From the NCBI RefSeq assembly GCF_017976235.1, contig NZ_JACVHC010000004.1, positions 294,699 to 358,698 of the forward strand: a DNA stretch of 64,000 nt, in the 5' to 3' direction. Positions 1 to 8,939 of this stretch are shown in pieces (the first letter of the stretch is position 1; every line of letters begins with the position of its first letter). The notes below the pieces were generated by a model, which was not told the DNA's origin, made no database searches, and saw only the letters and a list, made by a program, of their open reading frames with translations. A program made the translations under genes and the position numbers. The stretch comes from Pseudomonas anatoliensis (GTDB lineage Bacteria > Pseudomonadota > Gammaproteobacteria > Pseudomonadales > Pseudomonadaceae).

Positions 1-662
1 GTTCGAGCAAAGTTGGCCGTGTACGTATCGGTGTCATGGACACGGTGATTCACACGTGGCTGAGCCCGTTGGTGGCGCAGATGACCGAGCTGTATCCGCG
101 AGTTGAAATCGAGCTGGTGGCGGATACGTCGCTCAATCTCTGCGATCAGTTGCAAAAAGGTTTTCTCGATCTGATCCTGCAAACCGATCTGGTACGCCAT
201 GAAAGCGTGCGCAGCCTGGAACTGGCCAGCCATCCGCTGGGCTGGATCGTCGCCAGCAATTCGATTTACAACCGCGACTACGCCGACCTCGCCGAACTGG
301 CGCAGGAGCGGATCATCACCTACTCAAAAAACTCGCGACCGCATCAGGACATTCTGGCGCTGATGCAGGCCAGCGGCGTGTTGGCGCCGCGCTTGAACTG
401 CGTGAATTCGGTGTCGGCGATTACCCGGTTGCTGCGTGACGGGTTTGGCATTGGTGCGCTGCCACCGGTGCTGGTGGCCGAGGAGCTGGCGCGCGGGGAA
501 TTGATTTTGCTCGGCATCGACAAGACGCCGCCGGCGTTGCAGGTGGTGGTGTCGTGGCGGGTGGGGGTTGAGTGGGTCGAGGAGATCGTGACGTTGTGTC
601 AGCAGGTGTTGGCGGGGTATGCGCGCAAGGTGGGCACGGGTTACATCAAGCTGAATATTTAG
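1..662 (+). CDS. LysR-type regulator, C-terminal part (5' end outside window)
   Basis: Open from base 3 in this frame with no stop, so the gene begins left of the window and only about 219 C-terminal residues are seen. They form a LysR effector-binding (periplasmic-binding-like) domain: an LVAQMTELYP..ELVAD stretch, DLILQTDL, and the late GIGALPPVLV element before the last helix are typical of the family. The DNA-binding helix-turn-helix is not in view, so target and ligand cannot be named. It is followed at once by a REP element and then by convergent genes, so it is the last gene of its transcript. Confidence 0.85.
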   Translation, partial: SSKVGRVRIGVMDTVIHTWLSPLVAQMTELYPRVEIELVADTSLNLCDQLQKGFLDLILQTDLVRHESVRSLELASHPLGWIVASNSIYNRDYADLAELAQERIITYSKNSRPHQDILALMQASGVLAPRLNCVNSVSAITRLLRDGFGIGALPPVLVAEELARGELILLGIDKTPPALQVVVSWRVGVEWVEEIVTLCQQVLAGYARKVGTGYIKLNI

Positions 663-663
663 A

Positions 664-747
664 AGCAAAAGATCGCAGCCTGCGACAGCTCCTACAGGGA
701 AATGCATACCCTCATGTAGGAGCTGCCGAAGGCTGCGATCTTTTGAT
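664..747. repeat. REP element pair
   Basis: Two inverted copies of the Pseudomonas REP core (GATCGCAGCC..CAGCTCCTAC and its complement) separated by about 20 bases. They fold into a long hairpin in the gap between the LysR gene and the convergent DUF2937 gene. Confidence 0.85.
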
Positions 748-755
748 CGTGGGCC

Positions 756-1298
756 TTAGAGGCCGCGCACGTCGCGGTCTTCGATCGGCCGGCTCTGGCG
801 CAGGCGTCTGCCGCCCAGCACCACCCAGTCGATCAGACGGAACACGCATTCGATGCCGAACGACAGCAGCAACGCCCCGCTCATGCCCCAGATCATGGCT
901 TCCGGCGTCAGCAGAATCTGGTAGCTGTAACCATTCCAGGTTTCCTTGCGAATATCCGGATCGGCGGCCAGCACCACTTGCAGGAAGCGGATGTACCAAG
1001 GGCCCTGCATCGCCTGGAATTGCTTATCCAGTGCAATCTGACGGTTGAGCATCGTGCTCAGGCTGTCGGCATCGCTGCGAAACACAGGGTCTTCACTGGC
1101 GCGGTAATGCGCGACCAGCGCCTGAATGTCTCCTTTGAAAAACTGCTCGGCAGTGCCCTGAAAGCCGCGCAGACCGGTCTGCGCCTCGATCAGATGCGCC
1201 TCGACGCGTTTCGCGTAATCGTTGATGAATCCCGGCACCTGGACACCGATCAACAGGCCCGCCGCAAACAACACCAGCCGTAGATAACTGAGCAACAT
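756..1298 (-). CDS. DUF2937 family inner-membrane protein
   Basis: About 180 residues. A hydrophobic N-terminal segment (LRLVLFAAGLLIGVQVPGF) and a C-terminal hydrophobic stretch (MIWGMSGALLLSFGIECVF) flank a polar, mostly helical middle part, the pattern of the DUF2937 family. No enzymatic motif is visible. The ATG at 1298 is preferred to the upstream TTG at 1307. It lies 13 bases past the stop of the amidotransferase gene on the same strand, so they may be co-transcribed. Function unknown. Confidence 0.7.
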   Translation of the reverse strand: MLLSYLRLVLFAAGLLIGVQVPGFINDYAKRVEAHLIEAQTGLRGFQGTAEQFFKGDIQALVAHYRASEDPVFRSDADSLSTMLNRQIALDKQFQAMQGPWYIRFLQVVLAADPDIRKETWNGYSYQILLTPEAMIWGMSGALLLSFGIECVFRLIDWVVLGGRRLRQSRPIEDRDVRGL

Positions 1299-1311
1299 GG
1301 GGTGCAAATCC

Positions 1312-2088
1312 TTATTCGGTCTTGCCTTGGCTGACGCATTCGCCGCGTCGCCACAGGCTCCATTGGCCCGGTTCGTAGCGGGTCCAGGTTTCGTTTTCGG
1401 TCAACGGTTCAGTCGCAATGACCGTCACCACATCATTGGGTGTGGTTTCGGCCTGAAAATCGACGATCACATCGACATCCTTGAGCCGCGCCGGACCGAA
1501 CGGTGCGCGCCGGGTGATCTGTGCAAGTTTGGTCGTGCAATAGCAGAACAGCCAGTCGCCGTCGCTGAGCATGCAGTTGAATACGCCTTTGCTGCGGTAT
1601 TCAGCACACGCAGCGACCAGATCCGGCAACAGCACTTCTATATCGACCGGTTCGGGAAATGCTGCACGCACGCGGTTGAGCAAATCGCAGAACGCCGCTT
1701 CGCTGTCGGTATCGCCAACCGGGCGGTAGAAACTTTTGATCGGGGTGAAGTCGGCGAGTTGGCCGTTGTGCGCGAAGCACCAGTTGCGCCCCCACAGTTC
1801 GCGGACGAACGGGTGAGTGTTGGACAGGCAGACCTTGCCGACATTGGCCTGGCGGATGTGGCCAATGACCACTTCGCTCTTGATCGGATAGCGCTGGACC
1901 AGATTGGCCACTTCCGACTCGCAGCTTGCCGCCGGGTCCTGGAACAACCGCAGGCCACGGCCTTCATAGAACGCAATGCCCCAACCGTCGCGGTGCGGGC
2001 CGGTGCGCCCGCCGCGCTGCATCAGCCCGGTGAAGCTGAAGACGATATCGGTCGGCACGTTGGCACTCATGCCCAGTAATTCACACAT
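1312..2088 (-). CDS. yafJ: class II glutamine amidotransferase (YafJ-like)
   Basis: About 258 residues beginning MCELLGMSANVPTD. After removal of Met1 the Cys is the N-terminal nucleophile of class II (Ntn) glutamine amidotransferases. GGRTGPHRDGWGIAFYE, the RQANVGKV..NTHPF segment and WCFAHNGQL are the conserved glutaminase-pocket motifs. The protein has only the glutaminase domain, as in the YafJ/GATase_6 group, so the acceptor substrate is unknown. ATG at 2088 is chosen because Cys must be residue 2. The upstream gene on the same strand ends 16 bases away, suggesting a small operon. Confidence 0.85.
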   Translation of the reverse strand: MCELLGMSANVPTDIVFSFTGLMQRGGRTGPHRDGWGIAFYEGRGLRLFQDPAASCESEVANLVQRYPIKSEVVIGHIRQANVGKVCLSNTHPFVRELWGRNWCFAHNGQLADFTPIKSFYRPVGDTDSEAAFCDLLNRVRAAFPEPVDIEVLLPDLVAACAEYRSKGVFNCMLSDGDWLFCYCTTKLAQITRRAPFGPARLKDVDVIVDFQAETTPNDVVTVIATEPLTENETWTRYEPGQWSLWRRGECVSQGKTE

Positions 2089-2104
2089 GTGCGGACTCTC
2101 GGGA

Positions 2105-2602
2105 TTACAGACGCGGCTCGACCCGCATGCGCTGCGGATTGTTCGGTACCGGCGGGCGGCCGTAGCGGTCGTCTCCGGCGGCGCCGAAGGGTTGATCATC
2201 GTCACGATCATCGGCGCGGGCTGCGGCTTTGGCAGCTTCAGCCTGTTCGCGGCGAGCTCTGGACGCGCGCTCGATCGGCAAGCGGATCAGCACGTAAATC
2301 AGGTAGATGCCGAAGGCGATCATGCCGTACATGAACAGATCGGAGACCGCCCGCCAGGCGTTGTTGCCCACCTTGAACGCCAGATCCAGCGCAGTGATGG
2401 CGATGGCCGGGGCGACCATTTCCTTCACCGGATCAACGACAGTAGGGCTGAACAGCAACACTGCCATCAGTACACGAAGTGGCTCGCGCAACCAGCGCCA
2501 CATCCAGCGGGTCAGGCGCATCCATACCAACAGGCAGCCTACAGCGGCAAAGCCGTAGAGGCCCCAGGCGATCAGATAGTCGTTCTCGGTCATGGTGTCC
2601 AT
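2105..2602 (-). CDS. conserved membrane protein
   Basis: About 165 residues. Hydrophobic helices near residues 9-28 (YLIAWGLYGFAAVGCLLVWM), 40-55 (LRVLMAVLLF) and 88-107 (LFMYGMIAFGIYLIYVLI) are followed by a long charged cytoplasmic tail rich in Arg, Glu and Asp. I do not recognise a transporter signature. Start may be 2602 or the in-frame ATG at 2593. It lies directly upstream of the amidotransferase on the same strand. Confidence 0.65.
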   Translation of the reverse strand: MDTMTENDYLIAWGLYGFAAVGCLLVWMRLTRWMWRWLREPLRVLMAVLLFSPTVVDPVKEMVAPAIAITALDLAFKVGNNAWRAVSDLFMYGMIAFGIYLIYVLIRLPIERASRARREQAEAAKAAARADDRDDDQPFGAAGDDRYGRPPVPNNPQRMRVEPRL

Positions 2603-2684
2603 GGCAAGGCAGGCAAAGAGGCGCTTATAGTAACGACTTTTCGCCCGCCAGGCTTGTCACAATGCCAGACGGCCAGCCGCATCC

Positions 2685-2779
2685 CCTGTGGGAGCCAGCC
2701 TGCTGGCGATGAGGCTGGTACATTCAACATTGATGTTGTCTGGCAGTCCGGCATCGCCAGCAGGCTGGCTCCCACAAGG
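2685..2779. repeat. REP-like inverted repeat, GGGAGCCAGCCTGCTGG type
   Basis: TGTGGGAGCCAGCCTGCTGG at the left is mirrored by CCAGCAGGCTGGCTCCCACA at the right with about 55 bases between. This is a REP family different from the GATCGCAGCC type seen elsewhere in the flanks. Confidence 0.8.
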
Positions 2780-2839
2780 TCAGCGGCGCGATCCAGAGTG
2801 GCGAAAACCCTAATTCCGTACATTGTCCGAGAGCCTTCC

Positions 2840-4894
2840 ATGCCCCAATCCGCCAACGTCATCAGTGCCCCGATTGCCCGCAAGGCGGCCGGTGCCGACC
2901 CGTATGCCTGGCTGCAGGAACGCGACACCGACGCGGTGCTTGATTACCTCAAGGCTGAAAACGCCTATCAGGAAGCGCAAACCGCCGATCAGGCCGAGCT
3001 GCGCGAAACCCTGTTCGAAGAGATCAAGGGCCGCATCCTGGAAACCGATTTGTCCCTGCCCTCGCCGTGGGGGCCGTACCTTTATTACACGCGCACCACG
3101 GCGGGCGATGAATACGCTCGGCATTACCGTTGCCCGCGCCCGGCGGACGACAGCCTGACCCTCGACGAAAGCCGCGAACAGCTGCTGCTCGACCCGAACG
3201 CACTGGCCAATGGCGGTTTCTTTTCGCTGGGGGCGTTCAGCATCAGCCCCGATCACCAGCGTCTGGCCTACAGCGTCGATGCCTCTGGCGATGAAATTTA
3301 CACCCTGTTCGTCAAGGAACTGTCCAACGACAAGGTCAGCGAACTGGAATTCGAAGACTGCGATGGCAGCATGACGTGGGCCAACGACAGCCTGACGCTG
3401 TTTTTCGGCGCCCTCGACGACACTCATCGCCCGTACAAACTGTTCCGCTATCGCCTCGACGGCACCGCGGCCGAAGAAGTGTTCCACGAACCGGACGGAC
3501 GCTTTTTCCTGCACTGCTACCGCTCAAGCTCCGAGCAGCAATTGCTGCTGTCGCTGGGCAGCAAGACCACCAGCGAAGTCTGGGCGCTGGACGCCAATCA
3601 GCCGCACCTGCCGTTCACTTGCCTGGCGCCGCGGGTCGAAGACCATGAATACGATGTCGATCACGGCATGCTCGATGGCGCATGGACGTGGTTCATCCGC
3701 ACAAACCGCGACGGCATCAACTTCGCCCTCTATCAAGCGCCGGATACGGGTGTTGCGCCGAGCGAGGCCGACTGGCAGAACCTGATCGCGCACAGCGACA
3801 CGGTGATGCTCGACGGCGTGACCCTCAACACCGAAGCCATGACCCTGAGCCTGCGCGAAGGTGGCTTGCCGATCATTGAAGTTCACCCACATGGCCTGAC
3901 GCCTTATCGCGTGCAATTGCCGGACGCGGCCTACAGCCTCTACGTGCAAAACAGTCTGGAATTTGAAAGCGATCGCATTCGTCTGCGCTACGAGGCCTTG
4001 AATCGCCCCGCTCAGGTACGCCAACTGACTCTGGCGACGGGCGAGCAAACCGTCCTCAAGGAAACCCCGGTGCTCGGCCCGTTCGACGCCGACGCCTATG
4101 TCAGCCAACGCCTTTGGGCGACCGCGCCGGACGGCACGCAAGTGCCGATCAGTCTGGTGATGAAGCGTGAAATGGTCGGCAAACCGGTGCCGCTGTACCT
4201 CTACGGGTACGGCGCTTACGGTTCGAGCCTCGACCCGTGGTTCTCCCATGCCCGTTTGAGCCTGCTCGATCGCAGCATGGCCTTCGCCATCGCCCACGTG
4301 CGCGGCGGCGGTGAGCTGGGCGAAGCCTGGTATCGCGCCGGCAAGCAGGAACACAAACACAACACCTTCAGCGACTTCATCGCCTGCGCCGAGTTCTTGA
4401 TCCTCAACGGCATCACCACTGCGCCGCAGCTGGCGATCAGCGGTGGCAGCGCCGGCGGTTTGCTGATTGGCGCGGTGCTTAACCAGCGGCCGGATCTGTT
4501 TGGTGTGGCGATTGCCGAAGTGCCTTTCGTCGACGTACTCAACACAATGCTCGACCCGGAGCTGCCGCTGACCGTCACTGAATACGACGAGTGGGGCAAC
4601 CCCGAAGACCCGGACGTCTACGAGCGGATCAAGGCGTATGCGCCGTACGAAAACGTGACCGCGCAGGATTATCCCGCGACGCTGGTCATCGCCGGCTACA
4701 ACGACAGCCGCGTGCAGTACTGGGAAGCGGCCAAGTGGGTGGCCAGGCTGCGGGCGACAAAAACCGACGACAACGTGCTCCTGCTCAAGACCGAATTGGG
4801 CGCTGGGCATGGCGGGATGAGCGGGCGATATCAGGGATTACGTGACGTAGCCCTCGAATATGCATTTGTTTTCAAGGTTCTGGGGCTTGCCTGA
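2840..4894 (+). CDS. ptrB: oligopeptidase B / prolyl oligopeptidase family serine peptidase (S9A)
   Basis: About 684 residues. The N-terminal part is a beta-propeller (DPYAWLQERD..VLDYLKAEN start, DGSMTWANDS, repeated blades). The C-terminal part is an alpha/beta hydrolase domain with LYLYGYGAYGSS, HVRGGGELG and the triad Ser537 (GGSAGG), Asp622 (YNDSRV) and His657 (GAGHGG). This is the layout of cytosolic oligopeptidases that cut short peptides after basic or proline residues. The reading frame opens far upstream (1976), but homology and the MPQSANVIS start place initiation at 2840. It appears monocistronic. Confidence 0.9.
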   Translation: MPQSANVISAPIARKAAGADPYAWLQERDTDAVLDYLKAENAYQEAQTADQAELRETLFEEIKGRILETDLSLPSPWGPYLYYTRTTAGDEYARHYRCPRPADDSLTLDESREQLLLDPNALANGGFFSLGAFSISPDHQRLAYSVDASGDEIYTLFVKELSNDKVSELEFEDCDGSMTWANDSLTLFFGALDDTHRPYKLFRYRLDGTAAEEVFHEPDGRFFLHCYRSSSEQQLLLSLGSKTTSEVWALDANQPHLPFTCLAPRVEDHEYDVDHGMLDGAWTWFIRTNRDGINFALYQAPDTGVAPSEADWQNLIAHSDTVMLDGVTLNTEAMTLSLREGGLPIIEVHPHGLTPYRVQLPDAAYSLYVQNSLEFESDRIRLRYEALNRPAQVRQLTLATGEQTVLKETPVLGPFDADAYVSQRLWATAPDGTQVPISLVMKREMVGKPVPLYLYGYGAYGSSLDPWFSHARLSLLDRSMAFAIAHVRGGGELGEAWYRAGKQEHKHNTFSDFIACAEFLILNGITTAPQLAISGGSAGGLLIGAVLNQRPDLFGVAIAEVPFVDVLNTMLDPELPLTVTEYDEWGNPEDPDVYERIKAYAPYENVTAQDYPATLVIAGYNDSRVQYWEAAKWVARLRATKTDDNVLLLKTELGAGHGGMSGRYQGLRDVALEYAFVFKVLGLA

Positions 4895-4958
4895 GGAACT
4901 CCATCGGTCACTTGGGTCTTAACTCAAGACCCAAAGGGCCGATACACCACAAATCCAA

Positions 4959-5046
4959 TGTAGGAGCTGCCGAAGGCTGCGATCTCTTGATCTTGTTTTT
5001 TAACAGGCAAGATCAAAAGATCGCAGCCTGCGGCAGCTCCTACAGG
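4959..5046. repeat. REP element pair
   Basis: TGTAGGAGCTGCCGAAGGC and the inverted GCAGCCTGCGGCAGCTCCTA flank a short spacer containing GATCTTG / CAAGATC, giving one extended hairpin between ptrB and the cNMP-binding gene. Confidence 0.85.
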
Positions 5047-5093
5047 GTTCATATAGCGCCTGAAACCGAGAAAACAATAAAGACTGTAATGAC

Positions 5094-5567
5094 ATGTCAG
5101 AACCAACCTTACTGAACAACGAAATCCGCGACTGGCTGATGGACTGCGGCCTGTTCGATCAATTGGCGCTGGCGGACTTTGCCGCAGCATCCGGCTACTT
5201 CAGCATCAGTACCGTGGCTGAGGGCGAGGCGATTTTCCGCGAAGGCGATGCCGGCAGCTTCATGTGCATTCTTCACACCGGCCAGGTCGCCGTGCAAAAA
5301 ACCGGGCCCGACGGCCAGGTCATTACCATGGCCACGCTACGCAGCGGCCGGGCATTCGGTGAAATGGCCGTGCTCGATGGCGAGCGACGCTCGGCGACGT
5401 GCATCGCGGCGAGCAATTGTCAGTTGCTCAACCTGGGCAAGGATTCGCTGGAAAAAATGCTCAACGACGCACCGAAGATCGCCGCCAAGATCATCCGCGC
5501 CCTCGCCGTCTCGCTGTCCAAACGCCTGCGCATGGCCGATGGCCAACTGGCGGCGCAGCAGATTTAA
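5094..5567 (+). CDS. cyclic nucleotide-binding domain protein
   Basis: 157 residues forming a single cNMP-binding (CAP/PKA regulatory-type) beta-barrel. EGEAIFREGDAGSFMCILHTGQVAV is the early barrel and FGEMAVLDGERRSATCIA is the phosphate-binding cassette with the conserved Glu and Arg pair. No helix-turn-helix follows, so it is not a CRP-type regulator; it may sense cAMP or c-di-GMP and act through a partner. It ends tail-to-tail with the next gene, overlapping by 4 bases. Confidence 0.85.
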   Translation: MSEPTLLNNEIRDWLMDCGLFDQLALADFAAASGYFSISTVAEGEAIFREGDAGSFMCILHTGQVAVQKTGPDGQVITMATLRSGRAFGEMAVLDGERRSATCIAASNCQLLNLGKDSLEKMLNDAPKIAAKIIRALAVSLSKRLRMADGQLAAQQI

Positions 5568-5848
5568 CCGCCCGGGGTTTTCGCTTTGGTGCCGGTCGGC
5601 TCGATGCCTGGCACCGGTTGATCCTTGATCGGCGGGCTGGGCATTTCAATCGGCACCAGCGGTGGGCTGCCACTGCCGGCTCCCGATTTGGGAATGTTGA
5701 TCGGTGTGATCTGCGGGTATGGCGTTGGCGTTGCGGTGCCGGGCGAGCCGGGTTGCGGCGCCGGGCTGATCGGAATGGCCTGCTGCGCCTGCGCCGCAGT
5801 AATCGCGAGCGCGGCCAGGGCAATGACCGTTAGAATGGTGCGCTTCAT
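5564..5848 (-). CDS. small secreted proline-rich protein
   Basis: 94 residues. MKRTILTVIALAALAITAAQAQQ is a classical Sec signal peptide with an AQA cleavage site. The mature part is short and rich in Pro, Ser and Gly (PISPAPQPGSPG, PTPYPQITPINIP) and probably unstructured. ATG at 5848 is preferred to TTG at 5851. No known domain. Confidence 0.7.
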   Translation of the reverse strand: MKRTILTVIALAALAITAAQAQQAIPISPAPQPGSPGTATPTPYPQITPINIPKSGAGSGSPPLVPIEMPSPPIKDQPVPGIEPTGTKAKTPGG

Positions 5849-5927
5849 CAAGGGCTCCGTTTGGCCTTAGTCTGCGCTCAGGCTACTCCCAACGGGCCTG
5901 CTTGCCTTCCCCCTTGTAGAGATTTCC

Positions 5928-6614
5928 ATGAAACGTTTTGTTCTGCTCGACACCACCCCGATCCCTGAAAGCGGCGGTGCCCTGTGCCTGTTCGAGTATG
6001 GCGAGGATTTTGTCATCAAGATCCAGGGCGGCGACGGCGGGCAATTGATGAACACGCGCATGCACGGCTCTGAAGATGCCTTGGCCGAGATCCCTTGCCG
6101 CAAGGTCGCCGGGCGTCCGGATTCGCGGGTGCTGATCGGTGGCCTGGGCATGGGTTTCACCCTCGCCTCTGCGCTCAAGCATCTGGGCAAAACCGCCGAA
6201 GTCGTGGTCGCTGAACTGGTCCCGGGCGTGGTCGAGTGGAACCGTGGCCCGCTCGGAGAAAAATCCGGCCGCCCGCTGCTCGATCCGCGCACGGTGATCC
6301 GCCAGGAAGACGTTGCCAATGTGCTGCAAAGCGAGCCGAACGGTTTCGACGCGATCATGCTCGACGTCGACAACGGCCCTGAAGGCCTGACCCAGAAGGC
6401 CAACAGTTGGTTGTACTCCGCCGCCGGACTGAACGCCTGCGCCAAGGCCTTGCGCCCCAAAGGCGTACTTGCCGTATGGTCGGCCAGCGCCGATCGGCAG
6501 TTTTCCGACAAGTTGAAGAAGGCCGGTTTCAAGGCCGAAGAAGTGCAGGTCTTCGCCCACGGCAACAAAGGCACGCGCCACACCATCTGGATTGCCGAGA
6601 AGCTCAAGGGCTGA
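5928..6614 (+). CDS. spermidine synthase-like SAM-dependent enzyme
   Basis: 228 residues with a Rossmann-type nucleotide-binding core: motif I VLIGGLGMGFTLA (about residue 69), acidic loop VVVAELVPGVVEW, and DAIMLDVDNGPEG as the motif IV region. The family is commonly labelled spermidine synthase, but the protein is shorter than true SpeE and may be a methyltransferase-like relative. The following HNH gene starts 48 bases downstream on the same strand. Confidence 0.75.
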   Translation: MKRFVLLDTTPIPESGGALCLFEYGEDFVIKIQGGDGGQLMNTRMHGSEDALAEIPCRKVAGRPDSRVLIGGLGMGFTLASALKHLGKTAEVVVAELVPGVVEWNRGPLGEKSGRPLLDPRTVIRQEDVANVLQSEPNGFDAIMLDVDNGPEGLTQKANSWLYSAAGLNACAKALRPKGVLAVWSASADRQFSDKLKKAGFKAEEVQVFAHGNKGTRHTIWIAEKLKG

Positions 6615-6662
6615 GCTAAACTGCGAACATAACCGTCTTTAGTCTTCTACAAAGGTGAACCC

Positions 6663-7034
6663 ATGAGTTCGTCCACCCCCACCAACACGTCGAAGCTCGA
6701 TCGCATCCTCGCCGACAACCAGCGCGACAAGGAAATGGGCTACCGCGACAAGGCCCTGAAGATGTACCCGCACGTGTGTGGCCGCTGCACCCGTGAGTTT
6801 TCCGGCAAGCGCCTGAGCGAACTGACCGTGCACCACCGCGACCACAACCACGACAACAACCCGCAGGACGGCTCGAACTGGGAGTTGCTGTGCTTGTATT
6901 GCCACGACAACGAGCACTCGCGTTATACCGACCAGCAATACTTCAGCGAGGGCTCGCTGAGCACGCCGAAAATCGCCAAGGCGACGCATAACCCGTTTGC
7001 CGCGCTGGCCGGGTTGATGAAGAAAGAAGATTAA
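6663..7034 (+). CDS. yajD: YajD family HNH nuclease
   Basis: 123 residues. CGRCTREF and CLYCHDNEH are two Cys pairs of a zinc site that frames the HNH core ELTVHHRDHNHDNN..NWELLC, with His-His as metal ligand and general base. This is the YajD pattern. Its substrate in the cell is not known. An AAGGTGAACCC stretch upstream of ATG acts as ribosome-binding site. Confidence 0.85.
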   Translation: MSSSTPTNTSKLDRILADNQRDKEMGYRDKALKMYPHVCGRCTREFSGKRLSELTVHHRDHNHDNNPQDGSNWELLCLYCHDNEHSRYTDQQYFSEGSLSTPKIAKATHNPFAALAGLMKKED

Positions 7035-7035
7035 A

Positions 7036-7120
7036 GCAAAAGATCGCAGCCTTCGGCAGCTCCTACAGGGTGTACGCCATCCAACTGTAGGAGCTGCCGA
7101 AGGCTGCGATCTTTAGATCT
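7036..7120. repeat. REP element pair
   Basis: AAGATCGCAGCCTTCGGCAG..CTCCTAC followed by its inverted copy; it lies immediately after the yajD stop codon and may act as its transcript end. Confidence 0.85.
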
Positions 7121-7164
7121 TATCCCCGTATAATCGCCCTCTTTTTCCCGAAGGCTCCCCGCTC

Positions 7165-7635
7165 GTGGCAGACAAACGTTACAGCTGCATTGGTTTGTAC
7201 AACCCCAAATCACCTGAGAACGTCGGTTCGGTGATGCGCGCCGCAGGCTGTTACGGCGTGGCGTCGGTGTTCTATACCGGCAAGCGCTATGAACGCGCCG
7301 CCGATTTCGTCACCGACACCAAACGCGTGCATTACGACATCCCGCTGATCGGCATCGACGATCTGAAAAAGATCCTCCCGCTCAACTGCGTGCCGGTTGC
7401 CGTTGAACTGGTCGAAGGCGCCCGCCCGCTGCCGGAATACACTCACCCGGACCGCGCGCTGTACATCTTCGGCCCGGAAGACGGCTCGCTGGACAAAGAG
7501 ATTCGCGACTGGTGCGAAGACGTCGTGTACATCCCGACCTCCGGCTGCATGAACCTCGCCGCAACAGTCAACGTTGTGCTTTACGACCGCATGGCGAAGG
7601 GCCTGAACACCCGCTCCGGGCCAAAATTCCGCTGA
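7165..7635 (+). CDS. TrmH/SpoU-like RNA 2'-O-methyltransferase
   Basis: 156 residues of the SPOUT fold without an N-terminal RNA-binding domain. The start YSCIGLYNPKSPENVGSVMRAA holds the conserved N-x-G-x-x-x-R motif 1. YIFGPEDGSL is motif 2 and YIPTSGCMNLAATVNVVLYD is motif 3, which form the knotted SAM site. It is expected to methylate a ribose 2'-OH in tRNA or rRNA; which nucleotide is unknown. The start is GTG. Confidence 0.85.
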   Translation: MADKRYSCIGLYNPKSPENVGSVMRAAGCYGVASVFYTGKRYERAADFVTDTKRVHYDIPLIGIDDLKKILPLNCVPVAVELVEGARPLPEYTHPDRALYIFGPEDGSLDKEIRDWCEDVVYIPTSGCMNLAATVNVVLYDRMAKGLNTRSGPKFR

Positions 7636-7716
7636 AGCGTCGCACATCCGATGGAACAAGCTGACCGCTCCGGCAGTCAGCTTGTTTAACCATTATTCAT
7701 TGCCTGGAGAAAGATC

Positions 7717-8094
7717 ATGACCGAGCTCAAACGCGTCGAGCGTATCGAATCCACCCCGTTTCAGTCCCCTTCCGACCAGAATGTTCAGGGCTGGGAGCGC
7801 ATTGGCTCGCTGGCCGGCGGCGTAGTGATGGTCGGCAAGGGCTTGCGCCGTGGCGGTGTGTTCGGGTTGATTCAGGTGGCGATTGGCGGTGTGGCCATGG
7901 CCCGCGGCATTACCGGGCACAGCTCGGTAAAAAGCCTGTTCGAGAAAAGCCGTCAGGACATGAACAACGTGCGGGCCAAGATCGAGCGCGCCGGTGAAGA
8001 GCTGAGCAAGCTGAAGGCCAATGCCGAGGCCGCGACCAGCACTGCAACTGTCACTGGTAATGATTCGGTGAAATCGCCGAAAGCCGGGGTTTGA
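7717..8094 (+). CDS. YgaP-like (DUF2892) membrane protein
   Basis: 125 residues. A central glycine-rich hydrophobic hairpin (WERIGSLAGGVVMVGKGLRRGG, then FGLIQVAIGGVAMARGITGH) matches the DUF2892 membrane domain. The C-terminal third is an Ala/Lys-rich helix, probably coiled coil. No catalytic motif. GGAGAAAG before the ATG is the ribosome-binding site. Confidence 0.7.
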   Translation: MTELKRVERIESTPFQSPSDQNVQGWERIGSLAGGVVMVGKGLRRGGVFGLIQVAIGGVAMARGITGHSSVKSLFEKSRQDMNNVRAKIERAGEELSKLKANAEAATSTATVTGNDSVKSPKAGV

Positions 8095-8121
8095 TCCGGG
8101 ATTTTCGGTGAGGCAAATGGC

Positions 8122-8193
8122 CCTATCGCGAGCAGGCTCACTCCTACAATTGGAATGCGTTCCCATGTAGGAGTGAGCCTGCTCGCGATAGCG
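8122..8193. repeat. REP-like inverted repeat, GAGCAGGCTCACTCCTAC type
   Basis: CTATCGCGAGCAGGCTCACT and the inverted AGTGAGCCTGCTCGCGATAG are separated by about 30 bases; a third REP family in the flank. Confidence 0.8.
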
Positions 8194-8211
8194 GTCTCGA
8201 AATGTGAAAAC

Positions 8212-8661
8212 TCAACCCGCGCGGAAAATCAGATGATCTTCCCAGTCATCCTCCGCCACGCTGCCTTCGGCGAGCATGCGTCCGGACTGGGAAATCCTTT
8301 CGTGGTGCACCGCATCTCGGTCGCCGCACACCAGGTGATGCCACAACGGCAGATCCTTGCCTTCGCTGACCAGTCGATAACCACAGGTCGGCGGCAGCCA
8401 TTTGAACTCTTCAGCCTGGCCGGGAGTTAGCTGGATACAGTCCGGGACAAACTTGATGCGGTTCGGATAATCGCTGCACTGACAGGTTTTCAGGTCCAGC
8501 AGTTTGCAGGCGATGCGCGTGTAATAAACGCTGTTGTCTTCCTCATCCTCGAGTTTTTGCAGGCAGCACAGACCACAGCCGTCGCACAGCGATTCCCACT
8601 CCTCCGGATCCAGTTGATCGAGGGTTTTGCGTATCCAGAACGGTTCGACTTTGGCGGCCAT
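8212..8661 (-). CDS. ycgN: YcgN family cysteine-cluster protein
   Basis: 149 residues. [12 protein letters not shown] near residue 28, then [17 protein letters not shown] and CGYRLV complete the conserved cysteine set of the YcgN/UPF0260 family, which probably binds a metal or Fe-S centre. Biochemical role unknown. The ATG at 8661 has no competing start. Confidence 0.85.
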   Translation of the reverse strand: MAAKVEPFWIRKTLDQLDPEEWESLCDGCGLCCLQKLEDEEDNSVYYTRIACKLLDLKTCQCSDYPNRIKFVPDCIQLTPGQAEEFKWLPPTCGYRLVSEGKDLPLWHHLVCGDRDAVHHERISQSGRMLAEGSVAEDDWEDHLIFRAG

Positions 8662-8939
8662 GGCTCAAGCATCAACATCAGGTGGTGAAAAGGCGCCAGT
8701 CTAGTGCCCAAGGCCCTGCGGGCCAAGCGCTGGCGACTGCCGGTTGCACTGCACTTGTCAGTTTTTGTGGCAGCGCGTAGCTTTGCCAGTCGCAGGAGCC
8801 TTGCCCGGGAGCCATTAATGCTCGACCGCGTTGCATCCCGGTGAACTGCCATGGCTCGGGAAACCCCATCGTTCAGCGCAACTGATCCCGCCGGGTTTTC
8901 ATTCGAATTTCTTACTCAAACGTCGCAAGGAATCTCTTG

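Noticed and set aside
1976..2839. Long upstream extension of the oligopeptidase reading frame
   Set aside because: It runs antisense through the amidotransferase start and the membrane protein gene and has no family similarity; the peptidase clearly begins at 2840.
3524..4810. 428-codon minus-strand ORF opposite the oligopeptidase gene
   Set aside because: Shadow of a GC-rich gene; composition is low-complexity His/Arg/Val and no domain is visible.
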